Origin: Magnetococcales bacterium | GTDB lineage: Bacteria > Pseudomonadota > Magnetococcia > Magnetococcales > UBA8363 | Direction: 5' to 3' | Length of the DNA: 15,504 nucleotides | Assembly: GCA_015232865.1 (NCBI GenBank) | Contig: JADFYU010000056.1 | Coordinates: 1 to 15,504 of the forward strand | In this document: piece by piece, positions 14,458-15,504 of the stretch | Layout of the letters: each line of letters opens with the position of its first letter | How positions within the stretch are numbered: position 1 is the first letter of the stretch | The notes under the pieces: generated by a model | Told to the model about the DNA's origin: nothing | The model's database searches: none | The model's input: only the letters and a program-made list of their open reading frames with translations | Made by a program: the position numbers and the translations under genes

Positions 14458-15504
14458 TTAGCAACGCTTTCCTGTTGTTTTTTGCATCAGATCGGTTATT
14501 GCCAAGGCCATGCTCTTCCAGTCCGGGCCGCTCTTGTCGGCTTTTTCGGTCAAACCCGGCTGGGGCAGCTTTGTCAAACAAGATTGGATTCCATGGGCTA
14601 AAGCCTGCGCATTTCCAGGCGGCACCAGCCAGCCGTCGACTCCGTGGTCGATCATTTCTGAGAGTCCGCCAACCTGGGTGGCAACCACCGGAAGATGGAA
14701 GGCACGGGCAATCTGGATGACGCCGCTTTGGGAGGCCGAGAGGTACGGAGCCACCAGCACATCACTGGCGGCAAAAAGAGAGGGGACTTGCTCGTTGGGC
14801 AGATAATAATCGAGCAGGGTCAACCGTCCTTGTTTGGCTAGAGCGTCCAATGCCGGACGATAGGTGTGGGCGCTCTCATAGAACTCTCCGGCCACCAGCA
14901 GATGAACCTCTTCGATTATTTGGGGTAACAGCAGGCTCTCCAGCAGTACCGCCAACCCCTTGTAAGGCCGAATAAAGCCGAAAAATAACACCACCTTTTT
15001 TCCCGAAAGTCCCCATTGCTCTTTGGCAGCCTGGGCATCAATCGGTTTTTCCTCCGTAAACTGGTCATAAATCGGATGGCCATGAACCACGATATCCCGA
15101 CCCGGAACCCAGGCCTGCAACATCTGCTTTTCCTGGTTTGAGTGGACCAAAAACCCGCTGGCGCCCCGATAGGCAAAATGGAGTAATAGCCGGTCCAATC
15201 GGCTGCTTTCGTGGGGGTTGACGTTATGGCAAAGAAGAAACGATGGTGTGTCGTCAAACCAGGAGAGCAAGCGGATTATTGTGCCAAAAGCCGGTGCAAA
15301 AAAAGGATGCCACCAGATAAAAAGAGTGGCATCGGCTTTATACGCCCGAATCTTCCGCCAGGTGTTGATCCAGGATAGGGGGTTTATCGAGTCCAGGCAG
15401 GCGGTATTTGGGTAGGAAAAACTTTTTTTGGAGTGATCGATCTGGGTTTGGCCCGGAAACAGCCAGCTTGGGTATTGGCGGCTCAAAGCAAAAAGATGCA
15501 CCTC
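14458..15504 (-). CDS. GT4-family glycosyltransferase, N-terminus outside the window
   Basis: Codons run open from the right edge (first visible residues EVHLFALSRQYPSWLFPGQTQ). In this GT4 subgroup such a segment normally lies some 35-40 residues after the start, so the N-terminal glycine-rich loop is missing only because the window ends; the GTG at 15501 is not a credible start. Visible features: HNVNPHE (acceptor side), LFFGFIRPYKGL (donor domain start), VAGEFYES, and a C-terminal SASQSGVIQIARAFHLPVVAT followed by GGLSEM. The usual E-x7-E is replaced by the SQSGV form, which occurs in a subgroup of GT4 enzymes. It is the first visible gene of the minus-strand run and abuts the methyltransferase gene with no gap. 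Confidence 0.82.
   Translation of the reverse strand, partial: EVHLFALSRQYPSWLFPGQTQIDHSKKSFSYPNTACLDSINPLSWINTWRKIRAYKADATLFIWWHPFFAPAFGTIIRLLSWFDDTPSFLLCHNVNPHESSRLDRLLLHFAYRGASGFLVHSNQEKQMLQAWVPGRDIVVHGHPIYDQFTEEKPIDAQAAKEQWGLSGKKVVLFFGFIRPYKGLAVLLESLLLPQIIEEVHLLVAGEFYESAHTYRPALDALAKQGRLTLLDYYLPNEQVPSLFAASDVLVAPYLSASQSGVIQIARAFHLPVVATQVGGLSEMIDHGVDGWLVPPGNAQALAHGIQSCLTKLPQPGLTEKADKSGPDWKSMALAITDLMQKTTGKRC

Noticed and set aside
15497..15504. GTG at 15501 as the true start of the GT4 gene.
   Set aside because: The frame is open to the window edge and the family normally has about 35-40 residues before this point, including the glycine-rich loop.

Overview
The window looks like a piece of a Gram-negative, probably proteobacterial, chromosome of roughly balanced GC content. 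The reasons are a PhoB/PhoR pair of proteobacterial type, an exported protein with a classical signal peptide, and a cluster of envelope or exopolysaccharide genes. Nothing in the sequence fixes the genus. There are no rRNA or tRNA genes, insertion sequences with transposase, or CRISPR arrays. || Layout. Left part (1-5457, all minus strand): the first 41 codons of a secreted protein at the window edge; the phosphate-type histidine kinase PhoR and its response regulator PhoB, 6 bp apart; a carbonic-anhydrase-like protein of the carboxysomal CsoSCA type with no carboxysome genes beside it; and a FemAB/CelD-like GNAT acyltransferase. Middle (5930-11452, plus strand): a four-gene run joined by 1-4 base stop/start overlaps. 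It encodes a CDP-alcohol phosphatidyltransferase, a NodB-like polysaccharide deacetylase with a GATase-like N-terminal domain, a GT4 glycosyltransferase and a Wzx/MATE-type flippase. Right part (11462-15504, minus strand, convergent with the previous run): a GT4 glycosyltransferase cut by the window edge, a methyltransferase-like protein, a radical SAM/SPASM protein and a GT2 glycosyltransferase. Together the middle and right parts read as a surface glycan or glycolipid locus: sugars are transferred to a lipid carrier, a phospho-alcohol group may be added, acetyl groups removed, and the product flipped across the inner membrane. The glycan structure cannot be deduced. || The most unusual content is a family of about 160-bp imperfect palindromes scattered through the window (clear copies at about 3036-3200, 5728-5891, 6427-6541 and 7083-7245; fainter candidates at about 348-375 and 5462-5570). 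Two copies lie inside protein-coding genes in the same orientation and the same reading frame, so each adds a similar peptide block (core: VTxIFxxxPDKxxxCT) to an unrelated protein. A third overlaps the 3' end of the carbonic-anhydrase gene, again in that frame, and supplies its stop codon. The copies differ at many third codon positions while keeping the peptide. This resembles the known idea of protein-inserting palindromic elements (as in Rickettsia), but I do not recognise this family.
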